Positions 1-10,476 are shown, numbered from the stretch's first letter. The stretch: DNA of 64,000 nucleotides from CAZUMW01 sp964621615 (GCA_964621615.1 CAZUMW010000002.1:124001-188000), one strand, 5' to 3'. The notes: generated by a model from the sequence alone, not told the origin. Program-made: numbers and translations.

Positions 1-89
1 TTTATGCTGAGGTGGTTATCTTTCAACAAAGATAATGTGTAACGGGTATATGTCTTTCCTCAAGAATATGAAATAATGGATGCTGAGCC

Positions 90-1034
90 ATGACACAGAT
101 ACCCGAACCGGAGGATCGGCATAACCGTGCCGGTACCGCAGGGCGCCTTAAAGGAAATCTGGCGGCCCTTTTCCGCCGAAAACCGAAACAAAAGGTGCTG
201 GTTGTGGAAGGCGGTGGCATGCGTGCGATATTTGCCATCGGCGTGCTGCAGGCATTTCATGATGCGGGGTTTTTCCCCTGGAAGCTTATTCTCGGCACGT
301 CGGCCGGCGCTATGGCGGCGGTCGCCTATGCCGCCAGGAAAATACAGGTTGTACGGGATGCGATGTTCATGCACCTGCTTTCCGGTGAATTTATAACGGT
401 TTCGAACCTGCTGCGCCCGTCCAGGCATGTGATCGATCTTGACGGTATCATCGAATGCATTTTTGAAGCAGGGGACTCTTTCCAGCCCGCACTGAAAAAA
501 AGCTGCCCGGTTTTGATCTCGGCCACCTGTTTTTATGATGACCGCCCCCCCGGGGTTTTGTTTCTGAACAGCAGGAACGATGACCTGAGGGCCGCCTTGA
601 AATCCACATCCGCCCTGCCGGTTTTATATAAGGAATTTGTCCACTACAAAGGGCATCAACTGCTGGACGGGGGCATCGTTGCACCCGTTCCCTACCCAAA
701 AGCCGTCGAGCTCGGCTTTCGCGAAAAAGACATTGTGGTAATAACAACGAGAAAAAAAGGCTACAGAAAAAAAACGGTTTCCTTCAGCGAGCGGATTATC
801 TATGAGACCTTTTTTAAAGACGACCAATACCGCTTCCTGCTCAAAGCGCTCTATGAGCGTCCCGCTGCATATAACAGCGCGCTCGATGATCTTGAACAAA
901 ACCACGTCGATATAAGGGTGATTTACCCCCCGGCTGATTTTTCCGTAGAGCGACTTACCAAAGAGGCCGGCAAAACCATGGCAGGATTTGTCCAGGGCGT
1001 GCAGGCAGGGAACCGGTTTCTTCAAAATTTATAG
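90..1034 (+). CDS. Patatin-like phospholipase
   Basis: Serine lipid acyl hydrolase of the patatin/RssA-YjjU type, predicted to cleave acyl chains from phospholipids at the inner face of the membrane. The glycine-rich oxyanion motif GGGMR is at residues 41-45, the nucleophile elbow GTSAG at 69-73 (Ser71), and the Asp of the dyad in DGG at 193-195. There is no signal peptide; the first 30 residues are polar and basic. At 314 residues it has normal single-domain length. The ATG start has only a weak upstream GCTGAG. It stands alone ahead of a 470-bp gap before recC. Family call is secure; substrate is unknown. Confidence 0.85.
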   Translation: MTQIPEPEDRHNRAGTAGRLKGNLAALFRRKPKQKVLVVEGGGMRAIFAIGVLQAFHDAGFFPWKLILGTSAGAMAAVAYAARKIQVVRDAMFMHLLSGEFITVSNLLRPSRHVIDLDGIIECIFEAGDSFQPALKKSCPVLISATCFYDDRPPGVLFLNSRNDDLRAALKSTSALPVLYKEFVHYKGHQLLDGGIVAPVPYPKAVELGFREKDIVVITTRKKGYRKKTVSFSERIIYETFFKDDQYRFLLKALYERPAAYNSALDDLEQNHVDIRVIYPPADFSVERLTKEAGKTMAGFVQGVQAGNRFLQNL

Positions 1035-1232
1035 TGACGGAACTTGAATTGTGTAAAAATTTGGAGGAAACAAAGGATCTCTGGTGATTTACAATACTTC
1101 ATTTTTTTTGCAAGGCTGGATCTGCGGTCTGTTTCTCTCAAAAATGTGCACAATTCAAGAACTGGATCTGTTTGGAACATCTCATAGATAAGGAAGAGGC
1201 ACACTTTTCTTATTGTAAGGATTTAAAAAAAC

Positions 1233-1268
1233 GAGATTGCTTCATCGTTACACTCCTCGCAATGACGG
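1233..1268 (+). repeat. Dispersed intergenic repeat, copy 1
   Basis: Begins CGAGATTGCTTCATCGTTAC and ends CTCGCAATGACGG, followed by a run of T. The sequence before it (TGTAAGGATTT) also matches the copy at 38148-38230, so the shared unit exceeds 45 bp. A related copy lies near 24471. Confidence 0.7.
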
Positions 1269-1440
1269 TTTTTTTTGACTTTTTATGACGTTAAAAAATA
1301 TCAGTTACTTTAGAAAAGGGGTCATTTTGTAATCTCCGGAAAAGCCCATATTCGATGCGCTTCTTTGCGTTGTATAAAAAATTATTTTGACATGGCTGCC
1401 CCCTGGTTTTACACATATTGACTGAAAGCCTCTGCTGGTA

Positions 1441-1456
1441 TATGCTGTTCAGCATA
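1441..1456. promoter_or_regulatory. Perfect palindrome upstream of recC
   Basis: TATGCTG-TT-CAGCATA, 7-bp arms, centred about 58 bp before the recC start. A poor -35/-10 pair (TTGACT near 1419, TATATG near 1440) overlaps it. It could be an operator (for example for an SOS-type repressor) or an RNA hairpin; the sequence alone does not decide. Confidence 0.4.
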
Positions 1457-1506
1457 AAACCGTCATAACCGCACAGCCCAAAATTACAGCACGCTCACCT
1501 ATCGGA

Positions 1507-4500
1507 ATGCCGCTGCAACTATATACCAGCAACAGGCTTGAAGCGCTTGCCCGACGTCTGGCAGATGTGCTCAGCACGCCGCCGGGAAGGGTTTTTGAGC
1601 CGGAATGTATTGTTGTGCAGAGCAAAGGGATGCAGCGCTGGCTTTCTCTGCAGATAGCCGGATACAGTGGAATCTGTGCCAACGTCGAATTTCCGTTTCC
1701 CAAAGCATTTGTTTCACGTATGTTTTCCCGCCTGACCGGTGCTTCGGAAGAGATGCCGTTTGCCCCCCCGATTATGACCTGGCGCATTATGAAACTGCTC
1801 CCCCAGATTATAGACCATAAGGACGGCGCCCCGCTTAAACACTATCTTGCCGGAGATGCCGGCGATGTAAAGCTCTATCAGCTGAGCGAAAAAACGGCAT
1901 CGGTGCTGGACGATTATCTGGTATACCGCCCCGATATCATTACTGCATGGGAGCGCGGCGAAAGCACCGCTTCCGCCGGGGAGCATGAGCGGTGGCAGTC
2001 CCGCCTGTGGCGTCTGCTCGTCGAAGACACACGGCAAACCGGAGCAGATCCCCTGCACCATGCAGCAATAAAGCAGCGCTTTGTGGAAGCGCTGCAGAAT
2101 CCCGAAGCCCTCCGTCAGCTTCCCGAGCGGGTGTCCGTGTTCGGCATACCTGCCCTCCCCCCCTATTATCTGGAAGTGCTGCTTGCTCTTGCCGAACACA
2201 TACCGGTTTATCTGTTTTACCTGAACCCCTGCAGCGAATACTGGCAATTTGCCTATCCGGAAAAGAAAATAATCAAGCAGCAGCCGGAACCAGGCCCCGA
2301 ACATGACCTGCACCTTGAAACGGGCAACAGCCTTCTTGCCTCGTTAGGGGAAAGCGGCAGGGAATTTTTTACTCTGGTAATGTCTGCTGTCGGCGATACG
2401 GGAGAGCAGCTGTTTGAAGACCCGGGCAGGACAACCCTTCTTGCACAGGTCCAGTCAGACATTCTGAGGATGCGCAACCCGGCACAGGAAGGCATCGGCC
2501 CCAGAACGATAAACAGCGATGACCGGAGCGTGCGGGTGTACTCATGTCACACCCCCATGCGGGAAGTGGAAGTGCTGCACGACACACTCCTGTATCTGTT
2601 TGAAACCTGCCCGGAGCTGAGACCCAACGACATCGCGGTAATGATGCCCGACATACATACGTATGCCCCGCTGGTACAGGCTGTTTTTGATACCCCCGAA
2701 CAGTCACACGCGCGCATACCCTATACCATTGCCGACCGCGCTCTGAAAAACACAAGCACGGTTGCCGACGCATTTCTGAAAATACTGACACTTGACCGGG
2801 AACGATTCCGGGCGACAGCGGTTCTCGACATACTGGAAACCGCTGCCGTCAGGAAAAAATACGGCCTGTCTGAAACCGATCTTCCACTGATTGCCGGCTG
2901 GGTTGAGAAAACGGGTATACGATGGGGGGCCGATGCAGACTATAAGCAATCCCTGGGGCTGCCGTCGTTTCATGAGAACACCTGGCGCTTCGGACTTGAG
3001 CGGATGATTCTCGGACACGCCCTGCCCGAGGCAGACCCGCCGCAGGTTTTTTCAGGGGTGCTTCCCTACGGTGATATTGAAGCAGAAAGCGCGCTGGTGC
3101 TCGGCCGCTTTGCGGCCTTTGTGGATGACATGATCGATATCGCCCAAAGGGCCGCTGAAAGCCGGTCCCCGGCGGGATGGCAGGATTTTTTAACCGATGT
3201 GCTCAGCCGCGTTTTCACGGACGATAGCGCTACAGAGCAGGAAACCGGCAGAATACGCGCGGCGCTTGAACAAAACGGTTTTGCAGGCAGCGCCCGTGCG
3301 GCCGGTTTCTCCGATCCGATATCAAGTGACGTTATGCTGACCAGGCTTTCCCGGTGCTTTGAGGACAGCGCTGCCCCGCGCGGGTTCATAAGCTCGGGTG
3401 TGACGTTCTGCACCATGCTTCCGATGCGCAGCATTCCGTTTAAGGTGATCTGTGTGCTGGGGATAAACGACGGCGATTACCCGAGGCAGGCGCAGCGATG
3501 CGGATTTGATCTCATGGAGCGGGAGCACCGGCTATGTGACCGGTCAAAACGACTTGAGGACCGGTACCTGTTTCTTGAAATACTGCTTTCAGCCCGGGAA
3601 AAACTGATTCTGAGCTATCTGGGACAAAGCATCAAGGACAATACGCCGATGCCGCCGTCCCCGGTTGTTGCCGAGCTGCTCGATTATATAGACATCCATT
3701 ACCGCTTCAGCGACGGAAAAGCGCCGCGGCGGCGTGTGCTGGTACCGCAGCCTCTTCAGCCGTTCAGCAGGCGCTGCTTTTCAAAAAATGCGGATGTACC
3801 CGGGTACTCAGCAGAGAATTTCAGAGCCCTTACAGCAGTACAGCAACAGGGATCAGGGCACGGAGCGTTTGCTCCGGAACCGGTGCCCACAGGTGCCGAC
3901 AGCTCCGGAGAACAGGTAACGATTAAACAGCTTCTTTCGTTTTTTTCAAATCCGGCCGCCTTTTTTGTCCGCACCCGCCTCAATGCGCGAATGGATCTGG
4001 ATGAGCAGTCGCCGTTTGAAGACAGCGAGCCCTTTGCTCTGGAAGGGCTTGAGCGATATGGCCTCGGTCAGGATCTGCTTGAGCGCTGCCTGAGCGGGCA
4101 CTCCATAGAACAGATTGCACCGGTAGTAAAAGCCGCGGGCATTCTTCCGCACGGTTCTCCGGGGGATACGGAGTTCCGGCGCATGGTTCATGAGATAACG
4201 CATTTTGCCGATCTGGTGAAAACCATGACTGCCGGGGGCCGCCCGGCGCCGCAGGAGGCTGACGCGGTGTGTGACCGTGTTGGAGTGCAGGTTTACGGGG
4301 AACTTGAACAGCTGTATGAAAGAGGACAGGTCTTTTTTCGATATGCAACCGTTACCGAAAAAGACCGGCTCCAGGCCTGGATGCACCACCTGCTGCAGTG
4401 TGCCGCGCTCAGCCCCGCGGTTGAAACCGTATGTGTCGGCAAAGACAGAATCGTCACCTTTGACCCCCTTGCCCCAGATGATGCCGTCCGGGCACTTGAG

Positions 4501-4818
4501 GCGCTCTGTGAGCTGTATCTGCACGGGCTGTCGGCTCCGCTTCCGTTTTTCCTGAAAACATCGCACGCCTATGCGCGTGCGTTTAGAAAAAGCAAAGATC
4601 ACTCTGAGGCGAGCCGCGCTGCACATAAAAAGTGGACCGAAGGATACAGGCGGACCCCCGAGTCTGAAAACATCTATATCCGCACCTGCTTCGGGAAATC
4701 GATTCCTGACGGGGAACTGTTTCACCGTGCAGCCCTTACGGTGTTTGAACCCCTGTTTGAAGGCATTAAAAGCGACAAGCCGACACCAAAAACGCGGCCG
4801 GAGGTCGAAATCGGCTAA
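1507..4818 (+). CDS. recC: Exodeoxyribonuclease V gamma subunit RecC
   Basis: Subunit of the RecBCD helicase-nuclease that resects double-strand ends; RecC scans for Chi, splits the strands and holds RecB and RecD. At 1103 residues it has family length, with the N-terminal segment KGMQRWLSLQIA (about 38-49) that follows the conserved start of RecC proteins, and a dead-helicase-like body. It is 18 bp upstream of recB, giving the enterobacterial order recC-recB-recD without ptrA. The ATG is preceded by only a weak CGGA, so the exact start is less certain than the gene. Confidence 0.93.
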   Translation: MPLQLYTSNRLEALARRLADVLSTPPGRVFEPECIVVQSKGMQRWLSLQIAGYSGICANVEFPFPKAFVSRMFSRLTGASEEMPFAPPIMTWRIMKLLPQIIDHKDGAPLKHYLAGDAGDVKLYQLSEKTASVLDDYLVYRPDIITAWERGESTASAGEHERWQSRLWRLLVEDTRQTGADPLHHAAIKQRFVEALQNPEALRQLPERVSVFGIPALPPYYLEVLLALAEHIPVYLFYLNPCSEYWQFAYPEKKIIKQQPEPGPEHDLHLETGNSLLASLGESGREFFTLVMSAVGDTGEQLFEDPGRTTLLAQVQSDILRMRNPAQEGIGPRTINSDDRSVRVYSCHTPMREVEVLHDTLLYLFETCPELRPNDIAVMMPDIHTYAPLVQAVFDTPEQSHARIPYTIADRALKNTSTVADAFLKILTLDRERFRATAVLDILETAAVRKKYGLSETDLPLIAGWVEKTGIRWGADADYKQSLGLPSFHENTWRFGLERMILGHALPEADPPQVFSGVLPYGDIEAESALVLGRFAAFVDDMIDIAQRAAESRSPAGWQDFLTDVLSRVFTDDSATEQETGRIRAALEQNGFAGSARAAGFSDPISSDVMLTRLSRCFEDSAAPRGFISSGVTFCTMLPMRSIPFKVICVLGINDGDYPRQAQRCGFDLMEREHRLCDRSKRLEDRYLFLEILLSAREKLILSYLGQSIKDNTPMPPSPVVAELLDYIDIHYRFSDGKAPRRRVLVPQPLQPFSRRCFSKNADVPGYSAENFRALTAVQQQGSGHGAFAPEPVPTGADSSGEQVTIKQLLSFFSNPAAFFVRTRLNARMDLDEQSPFEDSEPFALEGLERYGLGQDLLERCLSGHSIEQIAPVVKAAGILPHGSPGDTEFRRMVHEITHFADLVKTMTAGGRPAPQEADAVCDRVGVQVYGELEQLYERGQVFFRYATVTEKDRLQAWMHHLLQCAALSPAVETVCVGKDRIVTFDPLAPDDAVRALEALCELYLHGLSAPLPFFLKTSHAYARAFRKSKDHSEASRAAHKKWTEGYRRTPESENIYIRTCFGKSIPDGELFHRAALTVFEPLFEGIKSDKPTPKTRPEVEIG

Positions 4819-4836
4819 CCGGGTAGAAAAAGGTTT

Positions 4837-7800
4837 ATGAACTCCATCGACGCGAACACAGAATTCCGGCCCCTTGATATTTTAAGCGTACCGCTTTACG
4901 GGCGCAGTCTTATTGAGGCCAGCGCCGGAACCGGTAAAACCTTTACCATCGCGCATCTGTATATTCGGCTTCTGATAGAAAGCGGCTGTGAGGTGGGCTC
5001 CCTGCTGGTGGTGACCTTTACCGAAGCGGCGACAAAAGAGCTTCGCGAACGTATCCGGGGGCTGCTTATCCAGGCACTCGAGGCAAACGAAGATCCTGAA
5101 CGTATCGATAGCGCTATCCTGAAGGCAATTATTAAGAAAAATCAGTCAACCGGTTCCAGAAGCCGTCTGCGGACGGTGCTCAAAAAGGCTATTGTGTCAT
5201 TTGATGAGGCAGCCATATACACGATCCACGGATTTTGCAACAGGGTGCTGCAGGATAATGCCTTTGAAAGCGGTATGCTGTTTGATACCGAGCTCGTAGC
5301 CGATCAGAGCACCTTTGTACGGGAGGCGGTTGCCGATTTCTGGCGAACGCGGTTCGGGAGCGCCCACCCGGTGTTTTCTGCAGCAGCCCGCTGCTACGGG
5401 GTGGATTTCAGCGGTCTTTTATCCTTTGCAGAAATCATTATAAGACACCCGACCGGTATTCCGGAGCCCCCTGCAGGGGCAGGCGACCGGGAGGGGTTTC
5501 TGTCCTGCTTTATGCAGCTCAAACAGCAGTGGCAACGGGACCGCGAAGATATTGTCCATCTGCTGTACAACGATCCCCGCTTGTGCCGTGTTAAGAGCAG
5601 AAAGGAAAGCTTCAGCTTCGATAAGCTGGAGTCGGATGTGTTCCATCTTGATCAGGGGTTCTCACAGGGACCCTTTCATGAACAGATTAAAACCATCGAG
5701 CGCCTGTCGCGCACTCAGGTCCAGGCTGCCTCCGGCCCGGAGCACCCGTTTTTCGACCTGTGTGAGGGTTTTGTTCATCGCGCCCGCGGGTTTGTAACGG
5801 ATGTGCGGCACGATTTCTTCCAGAGCATAACCACTGCCCTGTATCAAAAAAAACGCGCCGCACACAAGCAGTCTTTTGATGATCTGCTGCTGTCACTCCG
5901 GCAGGCACTGGGGTCTTCCCGGGGGGAAGCTCTTGCCAGTGCCGTGCGGCGCCGGTTCAGCTGTGCGCTTATAGATGAATTCCAGGATACCGACCCGGTC
6001 CAGTATTCCATTTTTGACCGGCTGTTCAGCGAAGGCAGCCTCATTATTGTCGGTGACCCGAAGCAGTCAATATACCGGTTCAGGGGGGCGGACATTTTTT
6101 CCTATCTCGAGGCCGCCGGGAGCATGTCCCCGGAAAACCGTTTTACGCTGGATACCAACAGACGCTCGGAAAGCGGCTTTGTTGCGGCGGCGAATCATCT
6201 GTTTGACCCCGGCAGGTGCACGAATGTGTTTATTCTCGGACAGGCAATAGCCAGCAGACCGGTAACGGCGGCACCCGACAGCATGGGAAATAGAATGCCG
6301 CTCACCGACGGCCGGTGCGAAAAGGGCAGGCTGGTGCTCTGGAACCTCAGCAGAACAGCATCCGGGAAAGCGCTCCGGCACGTAGGCAGCAAACCGGAAG
6401 GAAAGGATATTGCACTGCAGGCGGTCGTTTCGGAAATATCACGGCTGCTTTCCCGGGCCCCTGAAGCGGGCGGCGCGAGCCTCGGCGGGTATCCGCTGCG
6501 GCCATCGGACATAGCCATTCTGGTCACGACAAATCAAGAGGCCCGCATGTTCAGAGACGTCCTCTCCGACCTTGATATTCCGGCGGCGCTTACCCATACG
6601 GGAAACATTTTTGAAACCGAGGAGGCGGCAGATGTCGAGCGCTTCCTGAGTGCTGCGGCCGCGCCGGGACGGCTGAGCCGCGTAAACGGTGTGCTTATAA
6701 CACCCCTTGTCGGGATGACGGCACCCGATCTGATCGGCTGCCTGGAGGACGACACCCGCTTTGCCGAATATGAAACGCACCTGGAGCACTTCAGAGCTTA
6801 TAACGATCTGTGGCACCGCTCGGGATTTATGACCATGTTCAGACGTTTTCTGTCCGATTACCATGTGCGGGAAAAGCTTCTGTGCCTGCCCGGTGGTGAG
6901 CGCCGCCTCACCAATGTCCTTCATGTTGCCGAGTGTATTCACCGGGCGGTGCTGGAGGGCAGGCTTGGCGCTGCCGGGACCATTGCCTGGTTAAGACGGG
7001 CCCGGACCGGCTCTGCGGTTCAGGATGAGCATGAGCTCCGGCTGGAGCGCGACGACGAGGCGGTAACGATCCTCACGGTGCACAAAAGCAAAGGGCTGGA
7101 ATTTCCGATAGTGTTCTGCCCGTGCCTGTGGGCCAAAGATGTGGAATCTCCGTCGCCTCCCTTTCCCTACCACGAAAAAAACGCCCTGCGTTTGTACATC
7201 GGGGTTGAGGAAAACCCGCGCCGCCAGAAAGCGGCCGCGGAAAAAGAATCCCTGGCAGAGCTGATGCGCCTTGCCTATGTTGCGATCACCCGGGCCCGGA
7301 ATCGCTGCTACCTGGCCTACGGAAAAATCGGCAAAAAGGGCGGTCGGCTGTCGGCACCCGCCTATCTGTTTGCCGGCGGCGCAAACCCTGATCCTGAATC
7401 TCTTGAGAAACGTAAAGGTAACCTTTCAGAAAGCAGCCCTGAGGACATAGATGCCGTGATGCGGCGATGTGCACAGGGAGCTGCGGATACGATGGTGCTG
7501 ACATATCCGGAAACGGACACGTTTTACCCCTTGCCCGTACGGGAAACGGACGATTCACCCATAAGCTGCAGAAGCGTACCCGACCGGCCCATAGCCGAAC
7601 GCTCATTGACCTTGGCGAGCTACAGCATGCTTGTCGCCGGAAGAAGCCCGGAGCAGGAGACGGCCGCGGATTACGAGCCGGGAGACATATACACCGCTGA
7701 CCTTGATGAGATACCCCCTGAAAGCTTTTTTGCCTTTCCCCGCGGGGCCCAAGCCGGATCCTGCATTCACCGTGTTTTTGAAACAATCGATTTTCAGCAT

Positions 7801-8478
7801 ACCGACGGTCCGGAAGCAGCCGGCTGCATCGAGGCTGCGCTGGAAGAATTCGGCCTGAAGACAGACGATCCCGTGGTACGGTCAGAACAGGTCAGCCGGA
7901 TGGTGCGCTCGGTGATGCATTCCCCCCTTCCCGGTGCACCCGCCGGGTTTGTTCTTGCCGATCTGAACCGGGAGGACCGGCTGATGGAACCCGGATTTTA
8001 CTATCCCCTGCCTGCAATCGGCCCGGAAGCGCTGGCGGCGCGGTTCGCCCGCTCCTCAAAAAAGCAGGGCGATGTGTGCTCCCGGCTTGCCGGTGCGACG
8101 GCGCGGCTTGATTTCGGCTCTCTTCAGGGATTTATGCGCGGCTTTATCGACATGGTTTTTTACCATGAGGGCAGTTATTATATTGCCGACTGGAAGACCA
8201 ATCATCTCGGCAACCGCTATGAGGATTATACGCCCGATCGGCTTGCCGCCTGTATGGATGAAGCCCTCTATACGTTGCAGTATCATCTGTATATTGTTGC
8301 TGCAGACCGGTATCTGCGCACCCGCATTCCCGGTTACCGGTATGAGGACCATTTCGGCGGCGCGTATTATCTGTTTGTCCGGGGGATGAGCCCCGACCAT
8401 CCGGGGTGCGGGATTTTCCACGACCGGCCCGATGCATCGCTTATCAGGGAGCTTGGCGGTAGCGGCACAGCACGATGA
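4837..8478 (+). CDS. recB: Exodeoxyribonuclease V beta subunit RecB
   Basis: 3'-5' SF1 helicase with a C-terminal nuclease, the catalytic core of RecBCD. Walker A ASAGTGKT is at residues 28-35, the Walker B/motif II DEFQDTD at about 380-386, then VGDPKQSIYRFRG (motif III), LTVHKSKGLEFP (motif V) and YVAITRARN (motif VI). The nuclease domain has a GFID segment followed by IADWKTN with Asp1118 and Lys1120, matching the catalytic Asp/Lys of the RecB nuclease, so both activities look intact. Length 1213 residues is normal. RBS AAAAGG lies before the ATG. Confidence 0.96.
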   Translation: MNSIDANTEFRPLDILSVPLYGRSLIEASAGTGKTFTIAHLYIRLLIESGCEVGSLLVVTFTEAATKELRERIRGLLIQALEANEDPERIDSAILKAIIKKNQSTGSRSRLRTVLKKAIVSFDEAAIYTIHGFCNRVLQDNAFESGMLFDTELVADQSTFVREAVADFWRTRFGSAHPVFSAAARCYGVDFSGLLSFAEIIIRHPTGIPEPPAGAGDREGFLSCFMQLKQQWQRDREDIVHLLYNDPRLCRVKSRKESFSFDKLESDVFHLDQGFSQGPFHEQIKTIERLSRTQVQAASGPEHPFFDLCEGFVHRARGFVTDVRHDFFQSITTALYQKKRAAHKQSFDDLLLSLRQALGSSRGEALASAVRRRFSCALIDEFQDTDPVQYSIFDRLFSEGSLIIVGDPKQSIYRFRGADIFSYLEAAGSMSPENRFTLDTNRRSESGFVAAANHLFDPGRCTNVFILGQAIASRPVTAAPDSMGNRMPLTDGRCEKGRLVLWNLSRTASGKALRHVGSKPEGKDIALQAVVSEISRLLSRAPEAGGASLGGYPLRPSDIAILVTTNQEARMFRDVLSDLDIPAALTHTGNIFETEEAADVERFLSAAAAPGRLSRVNGVLITPLVGMTAPDLIGCLEDDTRFAEYETHLEHFRAYNDLWHRSGFMTMFRRFLSDYHVREKLLCLPGGERRLTNVLHVAECIHRAVLEGRLGAAGTIAWLRRARTGSAVQDEHELRLERDDEAVTILTVHKSKGLEFPIVFCPCLWAKDVESPSPPFPYHEKNALRLYIGVEENPRRQKAAAEKESLAELMRLAYVAITRARNRCYLAYGKIGKKGGRLSAPAYLFAGGANPDPESLEKRKGNLSESSPEDIDAVMRRCAQGAADTMVLTYPETDTFYPLPVRETDDSPISCRSVPDRPIAERSLTLASYSMLVAGRSPEQETAADYEPGDIYTADLDEIPPESFFAFPRGAQAGSCIHRVFETIDFQHTDGPEAAGCIEAALEEFGLKTDDPVVRSEQVSRMVRSVMHSPLPGAPAGFVLADLNREDRLMEPGFYYPLPAIGPEALAARFARSSKKQGDVCSRLAGATARLDFGSLQGFMRGFIDMVFYHEGSYYIADWKTNHLGNRYEDYTPDRLAACMDEALYTLQYHLYIVAADRYLRTRIPGYRYEDHFGGAYYLFVRGMSPDHPGCGIFHDRPDASLIRELGGSGTAR

Positions 8479-8533
8479 AAGATACAATAATAAGAAAGGG
8501 TGAATACCTGTCCTGTTCGGGGTCAGGATTCAG

Positions 8534-8550
8534 CCCGATTGATGATCGGG
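8534..8550 (+). other. Small hairpin between recB and recD
   Basis: CCCGAT-TGATG-ATCGGG (6-bp stem), followed after four bases by the pyrimidine-rich CCTCTTTTCT. It may act as a weak attenuator between recB and recD; the stem is too short for a confident terminator. Confidence 0.35.
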
Positions 8551-8600
8551 ACAACCTCTTTTCTCACAATAATTCAAACTTTTTTTAAAGGAACACGGCA

Positions 8601-10460
8601 GTGGATGCGGCACATATCACGGAAATGCTTTACCGGGAAGGCCATCTTTCGGATATCGACCTGCGGTTTGCCGGTCTTGTGCAGCGGCTTTCGGGTGACC
8701 GGACGGGCCCGGGGGTTTTCTGTGCGTCAGCGCTGGCAAGCAACATGACCACTGATGCAAAACATGTGTGTCTTGATCTTGATGCAGTTGCAGGGCGGCA
8801 CCTGCGGGAACTGTTTGCGGTTGAAGCAGCAACCCCGGAATTCAGGCTTCCTGAACGTGGTGCCTGGCTGCAGGAACTGCGACGCAGCCCCTGCGTGGGA
8901 GCGCCCGGCGAATACCGACCGCTAATTCTTGACAGCCGAAACCGTCTGTATCTGTACCGCTACTGGGACTACGAGCAGCGGCTGGCTCAGGCAATAAACG
9001 CGCTGATTCGTGCGGATGTTCCAGTGCGCGATGATGCAGAGCTTGCCCGGTCGCTGGCACGGTGTTTCCCCTCCTCAGCAGATACCCCCGACTGGCAGAA
9101 GGTCGCGGTTTTTGCAGCTGTGACACATCTTTTCTGCGCAATTACAGGCGGTCCCGGCACCGGCAAAACCCATACAGTTGCCGCTCTTATGGCTGTGCTT
9201 CTGCAGCTTGATCCCGGCCTGCACATACAGCTGTGCGCACCTACCGGCAAGGCAGCAGCGCGGCTTCAGGAAACCATCGTGCAGGCGAAGCACGGACTTC
9301 GGTGTGCAGAGCGTATAAACGAACTGCTGCCTGAAACCGCGGCAACAATCCACCGGCTGCTTGGCTTTAGAGCAGGAACAACCGCCTTTGTGCACAGCCG
9401 CGACAATCCCCTTGATGCAGATGTGCTTATAGTGGATGAAGCTTCCATGGTTCCGCTCCCGCTTATGACCAGGCTGTGCGAGGCAATCCGCCCGGGCGGT
9501 CGCGTCGTGCTTCTGGGGGACAAAGACCAGCTTGCTTCGGTTGAAACCGGGGCCGTTCTTGCCGATATATGCGCTGCGGCTGAGACTGGCTGCTTTTCCA
9601 GGTCATTTTGTGACCGCTACAGCCGCATCGTGGGTGAGCCTATTCCCGAGTCATATCTGTCGGCAGCGGCAGGGACGCTTACTGACTGTATGGTCGAGCT
9701 TACCCGAAGCTATCGGTTCTCCGGCGGGCAGGGTATCCAAACCGTAAGCGCTGCGGTGAAAGACGGGGCGGCCGACCGGGCGCTGTCCGCGGCACATGCC
9801 GACGGTGGAAAAGCGGTCGTCTGTGTGCCCCGTCCGGCAGACGGATCCCCGGTGCCGGAGCTTCAGCGTGTGGCGGAAGCATATTATGAACCGATGCTGA
9901 GGGCCGGATCCCGTGAGGAAGCGTTTGCGCATCTCACCGGCTTTCGCATTCTGTCTCCCTATCGCCGGGGCCGTTTCGGAGCCGAACGGCTGAATGAAGA
10001 GGTCGAGCGCGTGCTTCGAAGAAGAAACCTGGTTCCGCGTGGGGAGCGGTTTTATCCGGGGCAGCCGGTCATGATACTGACAAACGATTACGGGCTTGAG
10101 CTATTTAATGGTGATACGGGCCTGGTGTGGCCGGACTCTTTCGGGGTGCTTCGGGCATGGTTTCCGAGACCCGACGGTACGCTGCGCAGCATCTCACCGT
10201 CCCGCCTGCCCGATTATGAAACGGTTTTTGCAATGACGGTGCACAAGGCCCAGGGGTCCGAGTTTGAACGGGTGGTGCTGGTGCTGCCTGAAAAAAGCTC
10301 GCCGTTTCTTACCCGGGAAATGCTCTATACAGGCATTACCCGGGCGCGCTCGCATCTTGAGCTGTGGATGGATCCGGAGGTTTTCCGGGAAGCTGTGGTC
10401 AGGCGCATTTTGCGCACCTCGGGGCTGAAAGACTCCCTTGCCGGGCTGGCTGTCAACTGA
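8601..10460 (+). CDS. recD: Exodeoxyribonuclease V alpha subunit RecD
   Basis: 5'-3' SF1B helicase subunit of RecBCD. Walker A GGPGTGKT is at residues 183-190; further on come VLIVDEASMVP (motif II), LLGDKDQLASVETG (motif III), TVHKAQGSEFE and LYTGITRAR (motifs V and VI). At 619 residues it has RecD length. The GTG start at 8601 has the RBS AAAGGAA 7 bp upstream. A 122-bp gap with a hairpin separates it from recB. All three subunits being intact points to a functional RecBCD rather than AddAB. Confidence 0.94.
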   Translation: MDAAHITEMLYREGHLSDIDLRFAGLVQRLSGDRTGPGVFCASALASNMTTDAKHVCLDLDAVAGRHLRELFAVEAATPEFRLPERGAWLQELRRSPCVGAPGEYRPLILDSRNRLYLYRYWDYEQRLAQAINALIRADVPVRDDAELARSLARCFPSSADTPDWQKVAVFAAVTHLFCAITGGPGTGKTHTVAALMAVLLQLDPGLHIQLCAPTGKAAARLQETIVQAKHGLRCAERINELLPETAATIHRLLGFRAGTTAFVHSRDNPLDADVLIVDEASMVPLPLMTRLCEAIRPGGRVVLLGDKDQLASVETGAVLADICAAAETGCFSRSFCDRYSRIVGEPIPESYLSAAAGTLTDCMVELTRSYRFSGGQGIQTVSAAVKDGAADRALSAAHADGGKAVVCVPRPADGSPVPELQRVAEAYYEPMLRAGSREEAFAHLTGFRILSPYRRGRFGAERLNEEVERVLRRRNLVPRGERFYPGQPVMILTNDYGLELFNGDTGLVWPDSFGVLRAWFPRPDGTLRSISPSRLPDYETVFAMTVHKAQGSEFERVVLVLPEKSSPFLTREMLYTGITRARSHLELWMDPEVFREAVVRRILRTSGLKDSLAGLAVN

Positions 10461-10476
10461 TAATGCGCTCTTTTTG

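Larger units (their letters stand above)
1035..1506. other. Gene-free stretch between patatin gene and recC
   Basis: No convincing coding region. It holds an 11-bp inverted repeat (CTTGAATTGTG at 1043-1053 against 1149-1159), a copy of the dispersed repeat near 1233-1268, a TTGACA at 1387-1392 without a good -10, and a palindrome at 1441-1456 just ahead of recC. Confidence 0.6.

Noticed and set aside
23..91. A 22-codon minus-strand frame reading MAQHPLFHILEERHIPVTHYLC
   Set aside because: It looks a little like a YbaK-type start but ends after 22 codons and overlaps the patatin start; no support for a gene.
8500..8748. Frame overlapping the start of recD
   Set aside because: Conflicts with recD, which has a GTG start with a good RBS and matches the family from its first residues.
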